DNA from: JAFKKS01 sp039808325
Lineage (GTDB): Bacteria; Pseudomonadota; Alphaproteobacteria; Rhizobiales; Xanthobacteraceae
NCBI GenBank assembly: GCA_039808325.1
Contig: JBDHSU010000015.1
Coordinates: forward strand, 1-43,874
DNA length: 43,874 nt
Reading direction: 5' to 3'
Shown: one piece after another, positions 25,404 through 35,095 of the stretch
Numbering within the stretch: position 1 is the stretch's first letter
Layout: each line of letters opens with the position of its first letter
Translations under genes and position numbers: made by a program
Notes under the pieces: model-generated
What the model was told of the DNA's origin: nothing
What the model saw: only the letters and a program-made list of their open reading frames with translations
The model's database searches: none

Positions 25404-25636
25404 CGCACGCCTGCGTTTGAGGGAAATTAAATTTTCGTAATCAATAACTTAGCCAATCTCTGCGGCCGCATGTCACGGCCGTTTGACAGCCGCACCTCTA
25501 TCTTTGGCCGTCGCATTTCGGGTATTTTGCATCTGCGTGATCGCGTTTCGCGAACGCAAACGTTGTTGCCGCCGGCTCGGGGAAGCGGCGGCGTCACCGC
25601 CTGCCGCAAGGGGGCAAGCTAACAGGAGGGCGCACC

Positions 25637-26536
25637 ATGGCCCGCGCTGCAATTCTGCCGATCCCGTCCGCTGAAAACGGGCTGTCGCGTTATCTCGAAG
25701 AGATTCGCCGGTTTCCGATGCTGGAGCCGCAGCAGGAGTACATGCTGGCCAAGAGCTGGCGTGAGCACGGCGACCGTGACGCCGCGCATCAGCTCGTGAC
25801 GAGCCATCTGCGTCTCGTGGCGAAGATCGCCATGGGTTATCGCGGCTATGGTCTGCCGATCTCCGAGGTCATTTCGGAAGGCAACGTCGGCCTGATGCAG
25901 GCGGTGAAGCGTTTCGAGCCGGAGAAGGGTTTTCGCCTCGCGACTTACGCGATGTGGTGGATCAAGGCGTCGATCCAGGAATACATCCTGCGTTCCTGGT
26001 CGCTCGTGAAGATGGGCACGACCGCGAACCAGAAGAAGCTGTTCTTCAATCTGCGCAAGGCGAAGAGCAAGATCTCCGCCTTCGAGGAAGGCGATCTGCG
26101 CCCCGACCAGGTGCAACTCATCGCAAAGCGCCTGGGCGTCACCGAAACCGACGTGGTGGACATGAACCGCCGTCTCGGCGGCGACGTCTCGCTCAATGCG
26201 CCGATCCGCGAGGAAGGCGACTCGGGTGAGTGGCAGGACTGGCTCGTCGACAACTCCGACAGTCAGGAATCGCGGCTCGTCGAAAGCGAGGAGTTGGGCA
26301 ATCGTCGCAAGGCGCTCGGCCTAGCCCTCAACGTGCTAAACGACCGCGAGCGCCGCATCTTCGAGGCGCGCCGGCTTGCCGACGACCCGATCACGCTGGA
26401 AGATTTGGCCAGCGAGTTCGGCGTGTCGCGGGAGCGCGTCCGCCAGATCGAGGTGCGCGCCTTCGAGAAGGTGCAGAAGGCGGTGCGCAACCGCCTCTCC
26501 GAGATCGAAAGCCCGGCAACGGCGCCAGCCGCCTAG
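25637..26536 (+). CDS. rpoH: RNA polymerase sigma-32 (heat-shock sigma factor)
   Basis: A 299-residue group 3 sigma factor directing heat-shock gene transcription. Region 2 is well conserved (SEGNVGLMQAVKRFEPEKGFRLATYAMWWIKASIQEYILRSW). The RpoH box NQKKLFFNLRKAK near residues 131-143, diagnostic of sigma-32, is present, and region 4.2 has the helix-turn-helix LEDLASEFGVSRERVRQIEVRA. The start has a strong AGGAGGG. The 233-base upstream gap contains TTGACA at 25483 without a matching -10, and the small inverted repeat GCGTT/AACGC at 25543-25557; I cannot place the promoter. A strong terminator follows. Confidence 0.95.
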   Translation: MARAAILPIPSAENGLSRYLEEIRRFPMLEPQQEYMLAKSWREHGDRDAAHQLVTSHLRLVAKIAMGYRGYGLPISEVISEGNVGLMQAVKRFEPEKGFRLATYAMWWIKASIQEYILRSWSLVKMGTTANQKKLFFNLRKAKSKISAFEEGDLRPDQVQLIAKRLGVTETDVVDMNRRLGGDVSLNAPIREEGDSGEWQDWLVDNSDSQESRLVESEELGNRRKALGLALNVLNDRERRIFEARRLADDPITLEDLASEFGVSRERVRQIEVRAFEKVQKAVRNRLSEIESPATAPAA

Positions 26537-26563
26537 CCACCGGCTACACACGAAGACAGACGG

Positions 26564-26595
26564 AATGCCCGGGCCGAGCCCGGGCATTTTCGTTT
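26564..26595 (+). terminator. rho-independent terminator of rpoH
   Basis: AATGCCCGGGC, three-base loop CGA, GCCCGGGCATT (11-pair stem, 26564-26588), followed by TTCGTTT. It lies 28 bases after the rpoH stop and directly against the end of the convergent antiporter gene, which it may also serve. Confidence 0.85.
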
Positions 26596-28913
26596 CATGA
26601 CTCGGTGGCGGCCTTTTCCGGCCCCTTGCTCGACGACTTGGCGGCGCCGCTCGACTGCGGCGCGACGAAAACCAGGGACGTCTCGGCTTCTCCGAGGAGC
26701 GCTCCGGCGACATGGCCGAACGCCAATTCCTCGCCGGGGCGGCGGCTCACGCCCATGCCGACCACGTTCGATTTGGTGCGGCTCGCCGCCTGCATGATCG
26801 CGTCTTCGGCATTCTTTTCCGCACGCACCAAGGTGTTCACCTTGATCTTGTGATGCGTGCCCACCTTACCGATCTCCTCCAGCACCGATTCCGCCTCGCG
26901 CGTCCGCGGGCTTCGATTGCGCGCTTCCGGATTGATGACGAAAAGCGCCGTCGCCAGGCCTTTCGCCGCTCTCGCAACGGTGATCGCAACTTCAGCGCCC
27001 CGCCGCGATGTCTCGTTGCCGGTTACCGGCGTGAGGAAATTGAGCTTGGCGCCGAGCGGATCCACCTGATGGTCGCCGCGCGCGTCGACGATCATCATCG
27101 AGCCCTCGAACGCGGCCGCGAGCTTGGAAACGTCCGCCGCGAATCCGTTGCGAGCGGCCACCGGGTGAATGCCGACGATCATCAGGTCGTAACCGCGCCG
27201 CGCCTCCTCGGCGACCGCGTCGGGAAGCGCCGAATCGTGCTTGCGAGTGATGACATCTGCCTTGCCGATGTCCTTCTCCGCCTCCGCCCCTTCCGCCGCC
27301 GCGCGAACGATATCGGCGGCGGCGCCATCGGTGGCGGCCTTCTCGTCTCCGCTCTGCGCATGCGCCTGCGACAAGACGGTCACCGTCATGCCGCGCGAGC
27401 CGGCCAGCAGACCGGCGATGCGCAGCGCGAATTTGCCGGTCGCGCTGTGATCCGCGACGACCAGAAGGCGTTCGAGATTCGGCACGAAGGCTTTCGCCTC
27501 GAACTCCTCGCGCTCCAGGCGCTTGCGCTCCTCCCGACGCATCGGTAGACGGCGCAGCGCCCAACGCAGGGTCGGCGGCATCGACATCGTCGTGATCAGA
27601 GCCATGGCGACGATCATGGTGAAAAGGTTCTGGCTCAGCACGCCCATCGAAAGACCGATGGTGGCGACGATCACCTCGGTTGAGCCGCGGGCGTTCATAC
27701 CGGTTGCGAGCGCGAGCGACTCCCGCGCCGTGAGTCCTCCGAAATAGCCGCCCGCGAAGGCGCCCGCCGCCTTGCCGACGCTGGCGATGGCGATGAGGCC
27801 GGCCGTGAGCAACGCGAGTTCGAGATTGCTCAGGATCGTGAGGTCTGCGCTCAGCCCGGCGAGGCCGAAGAACACCGGCATGAACAGGCCGGCGACGATC
27901 CCCCGCAACTGCTTGTCGATCTCCTCGGTCAGGATCGGCGACTCGCCGACCAGGATGCCGGCCACGAACGCGCCGAGCACGGTATGGACGCCGATCAGGT
28001 TGGTAATCAGCGCGGCACCGCCCATGATCACAAGGATGGCCGCGATCACCGGCGCCTCGCCGCGGAAGTGATCGTTGGTGAACTGGATGATCTTGAAGAC
28101 CAGACGCCGCCCGAGCGTGAACGAGAAAGCGAGGAACAACAGCGTGCCGATCACGCTCTGCGCCACGTGCAACCAACTGAAGCTCTCCTGTCCCGCGAGA
28201 CCGAGCGTGATGGCGATGATGATCCAGCCGATCGTGTCGTCGACCACGGCGGAAGCGAGAATGACCTGCCCGATATTGCGGCGCAGGAACCCCATGTCGC
28301 GCACCACCGACGCGACGATCTTCACCGAGGAGATCGACAGCGCGGTGCCGAGAAAGAGCGACGTGACGAGGCGCTTCTCCGGATGCGGCAGCAGGAATTC
28401 GGGCATGACCTGGCCGAGGGCGAAGCCGCAGATGAAAGGCAGCGTCACGCCCGCGACCGACGCGCTGAAAGCGGCGCGCCGCACCGCGCGTACGAGCCCC
28501 AGTTCCGTCTCCATCCCGGTGAGCAGAAGCAGCAACAGGATGCCGAACTGGGAAAGACCATCGAGCATGGCCTTCTGCGCCGGGTCTTTCGGAAACAGAA
28601 AATGCTGCGCGTCCGGCCACAGCACGCCGAGCACGGACGGGCCGACCAGCAGCCCGGCCATCAACTGCCCCATGACGGCCGGCTGCCCGAAATGCAGCAT
28701 CGCTTCGCCGAGCAGGCGTCCGGCAACGATCAGCAGCACCACCTGCCCGATCAGAACGCCTTCGGAAGGGCCCTTGCCTTCCGCCGCCCATGCGGTCGCC
28801 GTACTGAACGCCAACACCGTCGCGGCGAGCGCAACCCCCGGCAACATGCGCCGGGCGCCGGCGCCGACGGCGGCAACGACGACACGAGCGAGAGGGATCT
28901 CAAAAAAGGACAT
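26595..28913 (-). CDS. Kef/CPA2-type cation:proton antiporter with universal-stress-like C-terminus
   Basis: About 772 residues. An N-terminal hydrophobic leader (ALAATVLAFSTATAWA) precedes a 12-13 helix Na+/H+ exchanger (CPA2) domain with LGQVMP, SAVVDDTIGWII (ion-site aspartates), VGESPILTEEID and ATGMNARGSTEVIVATIGL. From about residue 480 the protein is cytoplasmic, with two stretches resembling UspA domains (NLERLLVVADHSATGKFALRIAGLLAGSR; LNFLTPVTGNETSRRGAEVAITVA) in place of the Kef RCK domain. It probably exchanges K+ or Na+ for protons, with regulation by the Usp part. Start uncertain: ATG 28913, GTG 28979 or ATG 28847; none has a good ribosome binding site. Confidence 0.87.
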   Translation of the reverse strand: MSFFEIPLARVVVAAVGAGARRMLPGVALAATVLAFSTATAWAAEGKGPSEGVLIGQVVLLIVAGRLLGEAMLHFGQPAVMGQLMAGLLVGPSVLGVLWPDAQHFLFPKDPAQKAMLDGLSQFGILLLLLLTGMETELGLVRAVRRAAFSASVAGVTLPFICGFALGQVMPEFLLPHPEKRLVTSLFLGTALSISSVKIVASVVRDMGFLRRNIGQVILASAVVDDTIGWIIIAITLGLAGQESFSWLHVAQSVIGTLLFLAFSFTLGRRLVFKIIQFTNDHFRGEAPVIAAILVIMGGAALITNLIGVHTVLGAFVAGILVGESPILTEEIDKQLRGIVAGLFMPVFFGLAGLSADLTILSNLELALLTAGLIAIASVGKAAGAFAGGYFGGLTARESLALATGMNARGSTEVIVATIGLSMGVLSQNLFTMIVAMALITTMSMPPTLRWALRRLPMRREERKRLEREEFEAKAFVPNLERLLVVADHSATGKFALRIAGLLAGSRGMTVTVLSQAHAQSGDEKAATDGAAADIVRAAAEGAEAEKDIGKADVITRKHDSALPDAVAEEARRGYDLMIVGIHPVAARNGFAADVSKLAAAFEGSMMIVDARGDHQVDPLGAKLNFLTPVTGNETSRRGAEVAITVARAAKGLATALFVINPEARNRSPRTREAESVLEEIGKVGTHHKIKVNTLVRAEKNAEDAIMQAASRTKSNVVGMGVSRRPGEELAFGHVAGALLGEAETSLVFVAPQSSGAAKSSSKGPEKAATES

Positions 28914-29189
28914 CGACAACCGGCACAGCGAAAAGGAAGGCGGCGCGAGACAACGTGCGAACGCCGACAACGGTTGCACCTTACCGTAAAGGACCCTCCC
29001 GGAAACGAGGCAATCACATTGCCATCCCCAGGCGATACCCCATGGACGGAGCTATGCCGCACCAACACAACATCGATGCGCCAGGCATGGCCGCAACACG
29101 GTTGACCGAGGCGGACACGCCTGAGCATCATGTTCCGCGCATTTCGCGCTCTCCTCCCAGACGCCCCGTCGCTTCACGGACATCGTTCA

Positions 29190-30332
29190 ATGGCTGAAAA
29201 ACGCTCGGACAAACCCTCCGACGAAACTCCTCTTGCGTCCCTTCCCACGCCCGTCGTCGAATTCGAAAATTTGCACGAAATCGTCGGCAAGGCGCGGCAG
29301 AATCTCAACCAGAACCACTGGGACTACATCGTCGGCGGCACCGAGACCGAGACGACGCTCCGCCGTAACCGGATGTCGCTCGACGCCGTCGCGCTGCGCC
29401 CGCGCGTGCTGCGCGACGTGAGCAAGGTCGACGCGAGCGTGCAGGAGTTCGGCCGCAAGATGCGGCTGCCGATCGTGCTCGCGCCCGTTGGAAATCTCGA
29501 GGTGTTCCACGGCGAGGGCGCCGCCACCTCCTGCAAGGCGGCGGGCGACTTCGGCGTCTCGCACATGGTCAGTTCCGTCTGCGAGCCGGGGCTCGAGAAG
29601 ACGGCAGACGCCTCTCCCGGCGCATTGCGGATGTTCCAGCTCTATGTGCGCGGCGACGCCGACTGGGTCGACGATCACGCGCGCCGCGCCATCGACAAAG
29701 GCTATGCCGCATTCTGCCTAACGGTCGACACGGCGCACTATAGCCGCCGCGAGCGCGACCTCGCCAAGCGTCACATGACGGCGGGGCGGCGGCGCGTCGC
29801 CGGGCGCGAGTTCCAGGCCGCGCTCGACTGGACGACGGTGAAGCGCCTCAAGGACAAGTTCAAAATTCCGCTGGTGATCAAGGGGATCGCGACCGCCGAG
29901 GACGCCAAGCTCGCCGTCGAGCACGGCGTCGAGTGGATCTACGTTTCGAACCATGGCGGGCGGCAACTCGACCACGGCCGCGGCGCCATGGAGGCGCTGC
30001 CGGAAGTCGTCGAAGCGACGCGCGGCAAGGCGAAGATCATCGTCGACGGCGGCTTCTGCCGCGGCACCGACGTGATCAAGGCGCTCGCCGCCGGCGCGCA
30101 TCTCGTCGGCCTCGGACGCATGCAGTGCTATGCGCTCGCCGCCGGGGGACGCGACGGCGTGATCCGCATGCTCGAACTGCTCGAGGACGAGGTGCAGCGC
30201 GGGCTCGGCCTGTGCGGAGTCAACCGCTTCGCCGAATTGAATCCCTCATTCCTGCACGCGGCGATGCCGACCAACATGCCGCATGCGCTGAGCGCCTTCC
30301 CGCTGCTGGAGGTCGCGCCGTATAAATATTGA
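29190..30332 (+). CDS. FMN-dependent alpha-hydroxy-acid oxidase/dehydrogenase
   Basis: A 380-residue member of the lactate dehydrogenase / glycolate oxidase / mandelate dehydrogenase family. FMN and substrate residues are recognisable: MFQLYV near 148-153, LTVD at 177-180, the active-site lysine region VIKGIAT (K231), and the catalytic histidine H255 with R258 in YVSNHGGRQLD, then DGGFCRGTDVIKALAAGA. The substrate 2-hydroxy acid is not known. I start at ATG 29190, where the conserved length begins; ATG 29130 would add 20 residues. It converges with the next gene across a hairpin terminator. Confidence 0.88.
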   Translation: MAEKRSDKPSDETPLASLPTPVVEFENLHEIVGKARQNLNQNHWDYIVGGTETETTLRRNRMSLDAVALRPRVLRDVSKVDASVQEFGRKMRLPIVLAPVGNLEVFHGEGAATSCKAAGDFGVSHMVSSVCEPGLEKTADASPGALRMFQLYVRGDADWVDDHARRAIDKGYAAFCLTVDTAHYSRRERDLAKRHMTAGRRRVAGREFQAALDWTTVKRLKDKFKIPLVIKGIATAEDAKLAVEHGVEWIYVSNHGGRQLDHGRGAMEALPEVVEATRGKAKIIVDGGFCRGTDVIKALAAGAHLVGLGRMQCYALAAGGRDGVIRMLELLEDEVQRGLGLCGVNRFAELNPSFLHAAMPTNMPHALSAFPLLEVAPYKY

Positions 30333-30371
30333 TCGCGCGGACATATCCGGCGCTCATCAAGAAAATATAAT

Positions 30372-30406
30372 GACGGCGTCTTCGGAATCCTGCGAAGGCG
30401 CTCGTC
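30372..30406 (-). terminator. terminator of the 516-residue membrane protein gene
   Basis: On the minus strand the stop codon is followed at once by GACGAGCGCCTTCG, an eight-base loop, then CGAAGACGCCGTC (about 13 pairs, one bulge), then ATTATATTTTCTT. This is a typical intrinsic terminator. The stem may also serve the convergent hydroxy-acid oxidase gene, though its plus-strand T-run is weak. Confidence 0.7.
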
Positions 30407-31957
30407 TTATTGCTTCCACGCCTTGAATGCCTCGGCGAAAGCGCGTTCGCCGGGATTGCCCTTCTCCACCGCGAGGATCGCGCGCCGGCCATTGCCGTAG
30501 ACGATCGGAATATCGAACCAGCCGCGCTCCTTGAGGAGTTGCAGGTTTCGCTGCAGATCGCTTTCGGCGGACGAAAGCCCGACCAGGAAGAAGTTGTTGG
30601 TCACCTTGACGGCAAGGCCGGAAAGCGGGGCGCCGCGCGTCTGCTCGGAATCCTTCATAAGGAGACCGGGGACGTTGGCGACGCCGCCGAACGGATTGTC
30701 GGCCGGCACATTGAATGTGATCTCGACAGTATGACTGGCCGGCAGAGCCTTGTCGGTATTGCGCCGTATCGAAAAGGTCATAGCGAGCTTGCGATCCGGA
30801 ATCTCGACGTCTGCGCGAACGGCCAATTCGGGCGACTGCCCCGGGCCCGGCGAAACAGTCTCGGTCCGCCACAAGGCGGAGCCGACATACCGGTTGCCTT
30901 CCGGGTTATTCGGATCTTCCTCGTAGAGGACGACACGCTGCGCGACCGCCGGAACGGGCTGCCCCGCCTTCTGGTCCTGACTGGCCGGCGCTTGTCCGGT
31001 CCCTTGTGTCTCCGGCTGCCCGTTCTGTCCGACGCGGTCGGTGATTTTCGCGCGTGCCGGGCCCGCATCCTTCGGCGTCGGCGCCATGCTACGGGTCACA
31101 CCGAAAAGCCCCGAGATGCGTTCGCGCTGCCAATAGGCCGTGCCGGCGACGAGCGCGAGAACCAATAAGCTGCTCAGCGCCGCGATCAAACCGCGGCGCG
31201 CGGGATTGGAATGCTCGCGGTCATATTCCCCGCGTCGCGGCATCGGCCCCGGGGCGCGGCGGCGCGGCTCCGCCTCCGGTTCTTCCTGGGGTGGTGCAAA
31301 ATCGGACACCGGCGGCAGCGGGGGCGGCGGCTCAGGTTCGGGCGCACGGCGCGACCGTTCCATGACGCGGCGGACATTGCGCTCGCGCGCGGGCGTCCGC
31401 AGGGCTTCCGAATCCACACGCGGCTCGATGCGGGATTCCACGCGGCCGTCGTCCCGGTTGCTCCCCGGCATATTGGCAAACGTTTCGCGCGCCGATCGCG
31501 TGGCCTGCGCGGCGGCATCGCCAAGGCCCTCGGCTTCCGCGACGACGTCGCGAAATCCCTTCAGTCCCTCGGCGCTGAACGGCGGCCGATCCGACTTCAT
31601 CCGGTTGCGCTCGGGCCTCGACGAGGACCGCGAAGGCGCCGCGGCCCGCGGCTCACGCACGGCCGCAGGCGGAGGCGCCGGCGGCGCGGGGGGCGGCGGC
31701 GGCTCGGGGGCGGCAGGCGCGCGTCCACCGGATTCATCGCGCATGCGCCGTGCGGCGTCGGCCTCGACTTTGCGAACCGCTTCTTCGAGCGCCAAACGCT
31801 CGCGCGTGATCTCCGATTCGCTCAAGGGCGGATTGAGGCCGCGCAGTTGCGCGACAAGCGCCGTGCGCGCGCGCTCGTAAAGCGCGCGCCGGCTTTCCCC
31901 GGTACTCTTCTCGAGCCCTTCGACGGCGCGTTGAAGCAGCGGGAGATAATCGGTCAT
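30407..31957 (-). CDS. proline-rich single-pass membrane protein of unknown function
   Basis: A 516-residue protein in three parts. Residues 1-75 form a charged helical segment (PLLQRAVEGLEKSTGESRR, SEITRERLALEEAVRKVEADAARR). Residues about 78-250 are low-complexity, rich in proline, arginine and glutamate (PPPPPAPPAPPP). One transmembrane helix lies near residues 256-276 (GLIAALSSLLVLALVAGTAYW). The C-terminal domain of about 170 residues (VVLYEEDPNNPEGNRYVGSALWRTE, ADVEIPDRKLAMTFSIRRN, NGRRAILAVEKG) is probably periplasmic. It follows purA after 39 bases and may be co-transcribed. I do not recognise a family with a known function. Confidence 0.78.
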   Translation of the reverse strand: MTDYLPLLQRAVEGLEKSTGESRRALYERARTALVAQLRGLNPPLSESEITRERLALEEAVRKVEADAARRMRDESGGRAPAAPEPPPPPAPPAPPPAAVREPRAAAPSRSSSRPERNRMKSDRPPFSAEGLKGFRDVVAEAEGLGDAAAQATRSARETFANMPGSNRDDGRVESRIEPRVDSEALRTPARERNVRRVMERSRRAPEPEPPPPLPPVSDFAPPQEEPEAEPRRRAPGPMPRRGEYDREHSNPARRGLIAALSSLLVLALVAGTAYWQRERISGLFGVTRSMAPTPKDAGPARAKITDRVGQNGQPETQGTGQAPASQDQKAGQPVPAVAQRVVLYEEDPNNPEGNRYVGSALWRTETVSPGPGQSPELAVRADVEIPDRKLAMTFSIRRNTDKALPASHTVEITFNVPADNPFGGVANVPGLLMKDSEQTRGAPLSGLAVKVTNNFFLVGLSSAESDLQRNLQLLKERGWFDIPIVYGNGRRAILAVEKGNPGERAFAEAFKAWKQ

Positions 31958-31996
31958 CGGGTGCCGAGGAACTCGCTCAGAGCTGGAACCAACCGC

Positions 31997-33286
31997 TTAA
32001 GCCTCAAAGGGGTTTTGCACAAGAATGGTGTCCTCGCGTTCGGGACTCGTCGACACCAGCGCAACCGGGCAACCGACAAGCTCCTCGATGCGGCGGACAT
32101 ACTTGATCGCCTGCGCGGGAAGCTTGGCCCATGATCGCGCGCCCGCGCTAGAGCCTTTCCAACCTTCGATCGTCTCATAGATCGGTTCGACGGCGGCCTG
32201 CGCCCGCTCACCGGCCGGCAAGTGGTCGAGTTCCCGGCCATCCAGACGGTAGCCGACGCAGACTTTGACCTCCGGCAGGCCGTCCAGGATGTCGAGCTTC
32301 GTCAACGCCAGTCCGTTGATACCACTGGTGCGGACGGTCTGCCGCACCAGCACGGCATCGAACCAGCCGCAGCGGCGCGGACGGCCAGTCACCGTGCCGA
32401 ACTCGCGGCCACGCTCGCCGAGCGTGCGGCCGATGTCGTTGTCCTGCTCGGTCGGGAACGGTCCCTCGCCGACGCGGGTCGTGTACGCCTTGCAGATGCC
32501 GAGCACATAACCGATGGCGCCCGGGCCGAGGCCGGATCCCGTCGCGGCCTGCGCCGCCACCGTGTTCGAGGACGTGACGTAAGGATAGGTCCCATGGTCG
32601 ACGTCGAGCAGCACAGCTTGCGCGCCCTCGAACAGGATGCGCTTTCCCTCGCGCCGCTTCTCGTCGAGAAGCGACCACACGGAATCGGAATAAGGCAGAA
32701 CGCGCGGCGCGAGCGCGGCAAGCTCGTCGTAAAGCGCCTGCGGATCGACGGGCGGAATGTCCATGCCGCGCCGCAGCGCGTTGTGGTGCGCGAGCAATCG
32801 CTCGATCTTGCGCGGCAGCGTCTGCAACTCGTCGAGATCGGTGAGACGGATGGCGCGGCGCCCGACCTTGTCCTCATAAGCCGGGCCGATACCGCGCTTG
32901 GTGGTGCCGATGCGCGAGGCACTCGCGCTTTCACGATGCGCGTCGAGTTCGCGGTGCAGCGGCAAGATGAGCGCGGCATTCTCCGCCACGCGCAAGCGAT
33001 CGGGCGTGACCTTCACACCCTGCGCGGCGAGGCGATCGATCTCCTCCACCAATGCTTTCGGATCGACGACGACACCGTTTCCGATGATCGACAGCTTGCC
33101 CTCACGCAAGACGCCCGAGGGCAGCAGCGAGAGCTTATAGACGTTGCCGTCGATGACCAGCGTATGGCCGGCATTATGCCCGCCCTGAAAGCGGACGACG
33201 ATATCCGCCTGCGCCGACAGCCAATCGACAATCTTGCCTTTTCCTTCGTCGCCCCACTGCGAGCCGACCACGACGACATTCGTCAT
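31997..33286 (-). CDS. purA: adenylosuccinate synthetase
   Basis: A 429-residue GTP-dependent enzyme joining IMP and aspartate to adenylosuccinate, the first committed step to AMP. GTP loop WGDEGKGK at residues 11-18 with catalytic D13, QGGHNAGHT (H41), GIGPAYEDKVGRRAIR, EGAQAVLLDVDHGTYPYVTSSN and TVTGRPRRCGWFD are all present. The length is standard. The start is preceded by GAGGACTGGGA. It lies between serA (158 bases upstream) and the unknown membrane protein gene on the same strand. Confidence 0.97.
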   Translation of the reverse strand: MTNVVVVGSQWGDEGKGKIVDWLSAQADIVVRFQGGHNAGHTLVIDGNVYKLSLLPSGVLREGKLSIIGNGVVVDPKALVEEIDRLAAQGVKVTPDRLRVAENAALILPLHRELDAHRESASASRIGTTKRGIGPAYEDKVGRRAIRLTDLDELQTLPRKIERLLAHHNALRRGMDIPPVDPQALYDELAALAPRVLPYSDSVWSLLDEKRREGKRILFEGAQAVLLDVDHGTYPYVTSSNTVAAQAATGSGLGPGAIGYVLGICKAYTTRVGEGPFPTEQDNDIGRTLGERGREFGTVTGRPRRCGWFDAVLVRQTVRTSGINGLALTKLDILDGLPEVKVCVGYRLDGRELDHLPAGERAQAAVEPIYETIEGWKGSSAGARSWAKLPAQAIKYVRRIEELVGCPVALVSTSPEREDTILVQNPFEA

Positions 33287-33444
33287 TCCCAGTCCTCAAT
33301 ACGCGCACGATCCCGCGATGTGAGGCCGCAGCCGGCCTTCATCGTGAGACGTGCGTCCACCTCGCCCGACCCTTTCGGATCAAGGGCATTCCTCATAGCC
33401 ACCATGAACGATCATGACCGGCGGCACAAATTCGCAGTAAGTGG

Positions 33445-35031
33445 CTAGAATTTCAACGCTTTTGCTTGCTGAACGTGAGGAAGTTCACGCACTTTCGCTA
33501 AAATATCGGGCGGCATTATGCCGTCGATCTCAACCAGGGCGATAGCGCTGGCTCCCGGTGCATCCCGGCCGACGTGAAATGTCGCGATATTGATACCGGC
33601 AGCCCCAAGAAGCCCCGCGAAGTTGCCGATGAATCCGGGCTTGTCCTCGTTGGTGACGTAGACCATCGAGGGCCCGAACTCGGCGTCCATGCGGATGCCC
33701 TTGATATTGACGATGCGTGGCCGCCCATCGGCGTAGACGGTGCCGGCGACCGAGCGCTCCTGCCGCTCCGTCACCACCGTGACGGTGACGCGGCTCTCGT
33801 AATCGCCCTGCGCCTCGCGCGTCGTCTCCTCGACCACGATGCCGCGCTCGCGCGCGACGACCGGCGCCGAGACGACGTTCACGTCCTGCAGCATCGGCCG
33901 CAATAGGCCGGCGAGCGCGGCGGCGGTCAACGCCTTGGTCTTCATCTGCGTGATCGCTCCCTCATAGGTGAGCGTGACGCGGTTGATTCCAGTTTCCGTC
34001 AGTTGGCCGGCGAACGAACCGAGCTTTTCCGCGAGATCGATGAAGGGGCGCAGCTTCGGTGCTTCCTCCGCCGTGATCGAAGGGAAGTTGATCGCGTTCG
34101 AGATCGCGCCGCGCAGGAGATAGTCCGACATCTGTTCGGCCACTTGCAGCGCGACGTTCTCCTGCGCCTCCGTCGTCGCCGCGCCGAGGTGCGGCGTGCA
34201 AATCACGTTGGGGTGGCCGAATAGCGGGTTCTCCGTCGCCGGCTCGGTCGAGAAGACGTCGAGCGCCGCGCCGGCGATGTGCCCGCTCTCGAGCGCACCG
34301 CGCAGCGCCGCTTCGTCGACGAGACCGCCGCGCGCGCAATTGATCAGCCGTGCTCCCTTCTTCATGAGACCGAGCGCGCGCGCATCGATGACGTTCTTCG
34401 TGCGCTCGGTGAGCGGCGTATGCAGCGTGACGAAATCGGCGCGGCGCAGAAGGTCGTCCAGTTCGACCTTCTCGACGCCGATATCGGCGGCGCGCTCGGG
34501 TGAAAGATAAGGATCGAACGCCAACACCTTCATCTTCAAACCGTGCGCGCGATCGGCGACGATCGAGCCGATATTGCCGCAGCCGACGATGCCGAGCGTC
34601 TTGCCGGTGATCTCCACGCCCATGAAGCGGTTCTTTTCCCAGCGGCCCGCCTGGGTCGACGCATCGGCTGCCGGAATCTCGCGCGCCAAAGCGAGCATCA
34701 GACTGATCGCATGTTCGGCGGTGGTGATCGAATTGCCGAACGGCGTGTTCATCACGATCACGCCCCTCGCCGTCGCCGCCGGCACATCGACATTGTCGAC
34801 GCCGATGCCGGCGCGGCCGATCACGCGCAACGCCTTCGCCTGCGCGAGAATCTTCTCGGTCACTTTCGTCGCGGAACGAATAGCCAAGCCATCGAATCCG
34901 CCGATGAGTTCGGCGAGCCTGTCCTTGTCCTTGCCGAGATTCGGCTGAAAGTCGACGGCGATGCCGCGATCCTTGAAGATCGCGACGGCGGCAGGAGAGA
35001 GAGCGTCGGAGATGAGGACTTTGGGGGCCAT
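33445..35031 (-). CDS. serA: D-3-phosphoglycerate dehydrogenase
   Basis: A 528-residue long-form enzyme that oxidises 3-phosphoglycerate to 3-phosphohydroxypyruvate, the first step of serine synthesis. NAD-binding GCGNIG at 150-155, the catalytic arginine in NCARGGLVDE (near 238) and histidine in TPHLGAATTEAQE (near 285). The C-terminal part contains the intervening domain and an ACT domain (VYVTNEDKPGFIGNFAGLLGAAGINIATFHVGRD), which usually mediates serine feedback or regulation. AAGGA precedes the ATG. serC lies just upstream on the same strand, separated by 173 bases that contain a family B repeat. Confidence 0.97.
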   Translation of the reverse strand: MAPKVLISDALSPAAVAIFKDRGIAVDFQPNLGKDKDRLAELIGGFDGLAIRSATKVTEKILAQAKALRVIGRAGIGVDNVDVPAATARGVIVMNTPFGNSITTAEHAISLMLALAREIPAADASTQAGRWEKNRFMGVEITGKTLGIVGCGNIGSIVADRAHGLKMKVLAFDPYLSPERAADIGVEKVELDDLLRRADFVTLHTPLTERTKNVIDARALGLMKKGARLINCARGGLVDEAALRGALESGHIAGAALDVFSTEPATENPLFGHPNVICTPHLGAATTEAQENVALQVAEQMSDYLLRGAISNAINFPSITAEEAPKLRPFIDLAEKLGSFAGQLTETGINRVTLTYEGAITQMKTKALTAAALAGLLRPMLQDVNVVSAPVVARERGIVVEETTREAQGDYESRVTVTVVTERQERSVAGTVYADGRPRIVNIKGIRMDAEFGPSMVYVTNEDKPGFIGNFAGLLGAAGINIATFHVGRDAPGASAIALVEIDGIMPPDILAKVRELPHVQQAKALKF

Positions 35032-35095
35032 GGTTGGATGTCCTTGTCTCTAGACACGCTCGCGGATTGTCGCGCGCGTGCGGAGTTGTTGCGGT

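Noticed and set aside
25483..25488. TTGACA as the -35 of an rpoH promoter
   Set aside because: There is no acceptable -10 at 16-19 bases; the hexamer alone is not enough.
25404..25636. RNA thermometer in the rpoH leader
   Set aside because: GC-rich hairpins exist (GCGTT/AACGC at 25543-25557 and GCCGCC/GGCGGC further on), but none pairs convincingly with the AGGAGGG ribosome binding site.
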